DNA of 64,000 bases from Magnetospirillum aberrantis SpK (GTDB lineage: Bacteria > Pseudomonadota > Alphaproteobacteria > Rhodospirillales > Magnetospirillaceae): positions 97,988 to 161,987 of the forward strand of contig NZ_JAAIYP010000045.1 of NCBI RefSeq assembly GCF_011022235.1. The letters are read 5' to 3'. The notes under the pieces were generated by a model, which saw nothing but the letters and a program-made list of their open reading frames with translations, was not told the DNA's origin and ran no database searches. Position numbers and translations under genes: made by a program. Below, piece by piece: positions 62,183 to 64,000 of this stretch. The first letter of the stretch is position 1. Each line of letters starts with the position of its first letter.

Positions 62183-63964
62183 GTGATCTTCACGGTCTTT
62201 CGCACCACCTCGCTGCGCGTCAGGCTTTTATTGCTGGCGCTGGTGGCGTCGTTGCCCGTCATCATCTTCGCTGTCTTCGTGGTCGTGCAGATGGCCGCGG
62301 ACCGTCGGACCCGCGACGAGGACACGTTGTTGCGTCGCACCGCCGCCGCCGCCGCCGCCGTGGACCGGGCATTGTTCGGTGTGTCCCGCGAACTTACCAC
62401 CCTGGCGGTGGATAAGGATCTGCTTGAGGACGACCTGTCGCAAGCCTATGTCGAGGCGGTGTCCTTCGCCGCCCAGTCGAGCCTGGGTGAGTCCATCTCG
62501 CTGCTGACCCCCGATGGCCGCATCCTGTTCAACACCCGCCATCCCTTCGGCAGCGCACTGCCGCTCTCTGGCGATTCGGCGGGGGTTGCCGAGGCGGTGC
62601 GAACACGTGCCCTTCGTGTCTCCAACCTGTTCGTCGGCAGCATCGAGGCGCGTCCCGTCGTCACCGTGGACATGCCGGTGATCCGTCATGACCAAGTGGT
62701 TTACGTGCTGCACATGGTGATCGAGCCTGGGCGTCTGTTGGATCTCCTGCGCGCCCAAGGGTTAGACGAGGGATGGTCGGCGGTGCTGGTCGACCGCGAC
62801 GGCATCACCATCGCCCGAACCCGTGACCCGGAATCCTCGATCGGACGCAAGCCCGGTGCCGGTCTGTTGCAGGCGATCGCCGAAGGGCGCCAGGGAACTT
62901 ACGAAACCACGACCCGCGAGGGGGTTCCTGTTCTTGCCGCCTTTCAGCACACCCAGAACGGTCAATGGGTGGTGGCGGTGGGGGCGCCGCTCGCCGAGTT
63001 CGCCGCCCAGCGCACCCGCTTCCTGATGGTGCTTCTGGGGGGGGCGGTCCTGATCCTGGGAATGGCCTGGCTGTTGACGTTGCGCATGGCCCGGCGGCTG
63101 GAACAGCGGCTGGCGGATGTGGGGGCGTTGGCCGGACGGCTTGGCGCCGGGGCGCCGGTTTGTCCCGTTCCGACCGGAATTCGCGAACTGGATGCGGTGG
63201 GACAGTCGTTGGCCCGCGCGGCGACCTTGATCGCCAGCCGCGAGGCGGCGTTGACCCGCGCCGGCAAGGTCGCCAAGAACGCCCTGGCATCGAAAGCGAA
63301 GTTCTTCGCGGCCGCCAACCACGATCTGCGCCAGCCGGTGCAATCGTTGTTCCTGTTCCATGCCACGCTTTCCAGCATGCTGTCGCCCGAGCACCCGGCG
63401 CGCCGCCCGCTGGAATACGCCGAACGTTCGTTGCAGGCGCTGGAATTGTTGCTGGACGGTCTGCGCGACGTGTCGCGGCTGGATGCCGGCGCGGTGGTGC
63501 CGGTGATGGCGCCGCTGGCGCTTGACACCTTGCTGGACCCGCTGGCCGAGGAATACCGGCTGCGGGGGGCCGAATTGGGGGTGACGGTTCGTTACGTGCC
63601 GACGTCGCTGGTGGTTCGCACCGACCGTGCCTTGCTGGAACGGATCGTGCGCAATCTGTTGGAAAACGCCATCCGTTATACCCCGCGCGGTGGGCGGGTA
63701 TTGATGGGATGCCGCCGCCGTGGCGGCCATGCCCGCCTTCTCGTGGCCGACACCGGCATCGGCATGCCCGCCGACCAGTTGGGACAGATTTTCGAAGAGT
63801 TCCACCAATTGGGCAACCCGGCCCGCGACAGCACGCTGGGGCTGGGGCTGGGGCTGGCCATCGTGCGCCGGTCCTGCGATCTGCTCGGTCATGGTGTCAG
63901 CGTCAACTCGACGGAAGGAAAAGGATCGGTCTTCACCATCCATCTCCCGCGAAACGAGGATTAG
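62183..63964 (+). CDS. Membrane sensor histidine kinase with periplasmic Cache-like sensor
   Basis: A GTG start gives 593 residues. Helix 1 (about 13-38), a periplasmic Cache-like sensor (about 40-278, with ESISLLTPDGRILFNTRHPF and WSAVLVDRDGITIARTRDPE), helix 2 (about 279-300), a HAMP-like linker and the kinase core follow. The phospho-acceptor is His 380 in FFAAANHDLRQPVQSLFLF. ATPase boxes: LLENAIRYTPRGG, ADTGIGMP and LGLGLGLAIVRRSCDLLG. This H-box type is found in kinases that often pair with a separate or fused receiver; none is next to it before the window ends. Confidence 0.92.
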   Translation: MIFTVFRTTSLRVRLLLLALVASLPVIIFAVFVVVQMAADRRTRDEDTLLRRTAAAAAAVDRALFGVSRELTTLAVDKDLLEDDLSQAYVEAVSFAAQSSLGESISLLTPDGRILFNTRHPFGSALPLSGDSAGVAEAVRTRALRVSNLFVGSIEARPVVTVDMPVIRHDQVVYVLHMVIEPGRLLDLLRAQGLDEGWSAVLVDRDGITIARTRDPESSIGRKPGAGLLQAIAEGRQGTYETTTREGVPVLAAFQHTQNGQWVVAVGAPLAEFAAQRTRFLMVLLGGAVLILGMAWLLTLRMARRLEQRLADVGALAGRLGAGAPVCPVPTGIRELDAVGQSLARAATLIASREAALTRAGKVAKNALASKAKFFAAANHDLRQPVQSLFLFHATLSSMLSPEHPARRPLEYAERSLQALELLLDGLRDVSRLDAGAVVPVMAPLALDTLLDPLAEEYRLRGAELGVTVRYVPTSLVVRTDRALLERIVRNLLENAIRYTPRGGRVLMGCRRRGGHARLLVADTGIGMPADQLGQIFEEFHQLGNPARDSTLGLGLGLAIVRRSCDLLGHGVSVNSTEGKGSVFTIHLPRNED

Positions 63965-64000
63965 AGGGCTTTCGCGCATCCTGGGCTGACGGCACTTCCG

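Overview
This window is GC-rich chromosomal DNA from an alphaproteobacterium. Its style fits the Rhodospirillales, probably a Magnetospirillum-like organism. The basis is the conserved housekeeping order (gpmI, envC, ctpA, divergent polysaccharide deacetylase, rppH), an argJ/SecA neighbourhood, an oxygen-independent ubiquinone set (ubiT, ubiU, ubiV), group III truncated hemoglobin, NnrU, and many PAS-type sensor kinases. The genus is an inference from gene style and was not searched.

Layout. From 1 to 18.0 kb lies core chromosome: a GNAT-Nudix fusion (cut by the window edge), argJ, a parvulin isomerase, a PAS kinase, secA, an unknown gene, a GMC oxidoreductase, a second PAS kinase, then the minus-strand train gpmI-envC-ctpA-yibQ-like-rppH. 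From 18.16 to 37.85 kb the host tRNA-Leu(UAA) gene is split in its anticodon loop by nested integrative elements. The order is: 5' half A, integrase 1, 5' half B, integrase 2, a 15.5 kb phage-like element, 3' half C, 2.6 kb of cargo, 3' half D. Joining B to C, or A to D, rebuilds the same complete tRNA-Leu(UAA). So the outer element (about 4.1 kb without its guest) carried its own copy of the tRNA it broke, and the inner element then broke that copy. The inner element carries yet another, divergent, intact tRNA-Leu(UAA) at its right end, which is the only intact one in the window. Two direct repeats that look like integrase arm sites sit at both ends of each element, with a different repeat for each.

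The inner element looks like a phage satellite. It has an integrase, a candidate 200-nt RNA, an excisionase-like protein, a primase-helicase, a cluster of GGTGCA repeats, a few small genes, a probable capsid cement protein, and a block of large virion-interior (ejection) proteins. I see no terminase, portal, major capsid, tail or lysis gene. The outer cargo holds decayed genes, a GNAT enzyme, and a candidate RiPP precursor beside a truncated radical SAM enzyme.

From 38.0 to 42.4 kb lies an older island: scattered pieces of a third integrase, a DUF2786 protein, a ParD/RelE-type toxin-antitoxin pair and a divergent pair of unknown genes, ending at tRNA-Ala(CGC). From 42.4 to 64 kb the core chromosome resumes: hemoglobin, yggT/yggU/folD, nnrU, a type I toxin-antitoxin-like locus, pyrD and neighbours, a ferredoxin-NADP reductase-like enzyme, a sugar-binding protein overlapping a kinase, decayed IS fragments, ubiTUV, a receiver/cyclic-nucleotide protein, a J-domain/SH3 protein, phoH, a small zinc-finger protein and a fourth kinase. 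No CRISPR array, rRNA or intact insertion sequence was seen.
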